NCBI GenBank assembly: GCA_035503515.1
Contig: DATJTJ010000130.1
Coordinates: 25,720-89,719 of the forward strand
DNA from: DAIDKA01 sp035503515
GTDB taxonomy: Bacteria > Pseudomonadota > Gammaproteobacteria > Steroidobacterales > Steroidobacteraceae
DNA length: 64,000 nucleotides
Direction of reading: 5' to 3'
This document shows, in pieces, positions 63,417 through 64,000 of this stretch (the first letter of the stretch is position 1; every line of letters starts with the position of its first letter). Position numbers and translations under genes: made by a program. The notes under the pieces are model-generated. The model did no database searches. It worked only from the letters and a program-made list of their open reading frames with translations, and had not been told where the DNA came from.

Positions 63417-64000
63417 GTGACAAGTCGCGCGATTACCGCCCATTCCGGGTTTTTCCTCTTTACTCTTGCGGCGCTCGCCAGGGTCGCCTGCGCCGCGGAC
63501 TCCGCAGCCACCGGCGATGATCTGCAAGAAGTGGTGGTTTCGGCGACGTTGCTGCGGGATGAACCCGCCCAGGCCGTCCCCGCGAGCATCACGGTCCTTG
63601 ACTCCGCAACGCTCAAGGCGATCGGCCAGCAGCATTTCGAGGACGTGATCGGCATGGTGCCGAATCTGAACTGGTCGGGCGATACCAACCGGCCCCGCTA
63701 CTTCCAGATCCGGGGCATCGGCGAACTCGACGAGTACCAGGGTGCTCCCAACCCTTCGGTGGGGTTCCTGATCGATGACATCGACTTCAGCGGCATCGGT
63801 ACCGTCGGCACGCTGTTCGACATGGACCACATCGAGGTATTGCGCGGCCCGCAGGGAACCCGCTACGGAGCGAACGCGCTCGGCGGACTGATCGCCATGC
63901 AAAGCGCGGCCCCCGCCGATGAATTCGGCGCGCGCCTGGAACTCAGTGGTGGCGACTACGACACCCGCTCCTACGGGGCCGTGGTGACGGGACCCGTGAG
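63417..64000 (+). CDS. TonB-dependent receptor (3' end outside window), predicted thiamin/precursor uptake
   Basis: The frame is open from GTG 63417 to the window end (194 codons). A signal peptide (cut near ACA-AD) leads to the plug domain: QEVVVSATLLRDEPAQAVPAS, RYFQIRGIGE, and DHIEVLRGPQGTRYGANALGG, the standard TonB-dependent receptor signature. The GTG at 63415 meets an immediate stop, so GTG 63417 is the only fitting start. Downstream of a TPP riboswitch, so uptake of thiamin or its parts through the outer membrane is predicted. Confidence 0.93.
   Translation, partial: MTSRAITAHSGFFLFTLAALARVACAADSAATGDDLQEVVVSATLLRDEPAQAVPASITVLDSATLKAIGQQHFEDVIGMVPNLNWSGDTNRPRYFQIRGIGELDEYQGAPNPSVGFLIDDIDFSGIGTVGTLFDMDHIEVLRGPQGTRYGANALGGLIAMQSAAPADEFGARLELSGGDYDTRSYGAVVTGPV

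Overview
The window is a gap-poor, high-GC (clearly above 60% by eye) bacterial chromosome segment. It reads as a Gammaproteobacterium, probably near the Xanthomonadales/Nevskiales/Steroidobacterales. That placement is inferred from the azurin, BipA, the DUF6763-like acidic protein, GlpK/GlpD and MoxR/DUF58/BatA gene types, not from a marker phylogeny. Two genes run off the ends: a cyclase on the left and a TonB-dependent receptor on the right. No stretch over 300 bases lacks a gene. I saw no insertion sequence, prophage, CRISPR array or rRNA.

Region by region: 1-9.7 kb holds a response-regulator/cyclase protein, folE, msrB with an RND-type exporter, a PhnD-like protein with a lipoprotein, bipA and an ABC exporter. 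9.7-17.7 kb holds glycogen genes glgX/glgB, a cytoplasmic glycerophosphodiesterase and a GGDEF-EAL protein. 17.7-24.2 kb holds a small Cys protein, a TrxR-like ferredoxin/flavodoxin reductase, azurin, tesB, a CpcT/CpeT-like protein, an alpha/beta-hydrolase-fold lipoprotein that has lost its catalytic residues, a D-2-hydroxyacid dehydrogenase and a very acidic small protein. 24.3-26.7 kb is proBA. 26.7-32.0 kb is a compact molybdenum-cofactor operon (moeA-moaA-moaC-mobA/moaD-moaE/moeB/rhodanese) in which two genes are multi-domain fusions. 32-38.8 kb holds tRNA-Arg(TCG), a FUSC-like protein, a PadR regulator with a frameshifted TonB-like partner, a CAP-domain protein, a Wzi-like barrel and a multicopper oxidase.

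38.96-52.7 kb is the most striking block: eight tightly packed, same-strand genes encoding DUF4159, a VWA/glutamine-amidotransferase-like membrane protein, a caspase-fold protein with Ser in place of Cys plus an EF-hand-like loop, a TPR-metalloprotease (HELSH), a MoxR AAA+ ATPase, DUF58, a BatA-like VWA protein and a giant DUF4175 protein. Stop and start codons overlap at five of the seven junctions. This looks like one envelope-located chaperone/protease machine of unknown role.

52.7-64 kb holds a YdcF-like protein, a DODA-type dioxygenase, a TPR-GGDEF protein, glpK/glpD, a ModF-like tandem ABC ATPase overlapping an MFS transporter, a PhzF-like isomerase, and a TPP riboswitch whose conserved 3' strand appears to double as the ribosome-binding site of a TonB-dependent receptor, predicted to import thiamin or a precursor.
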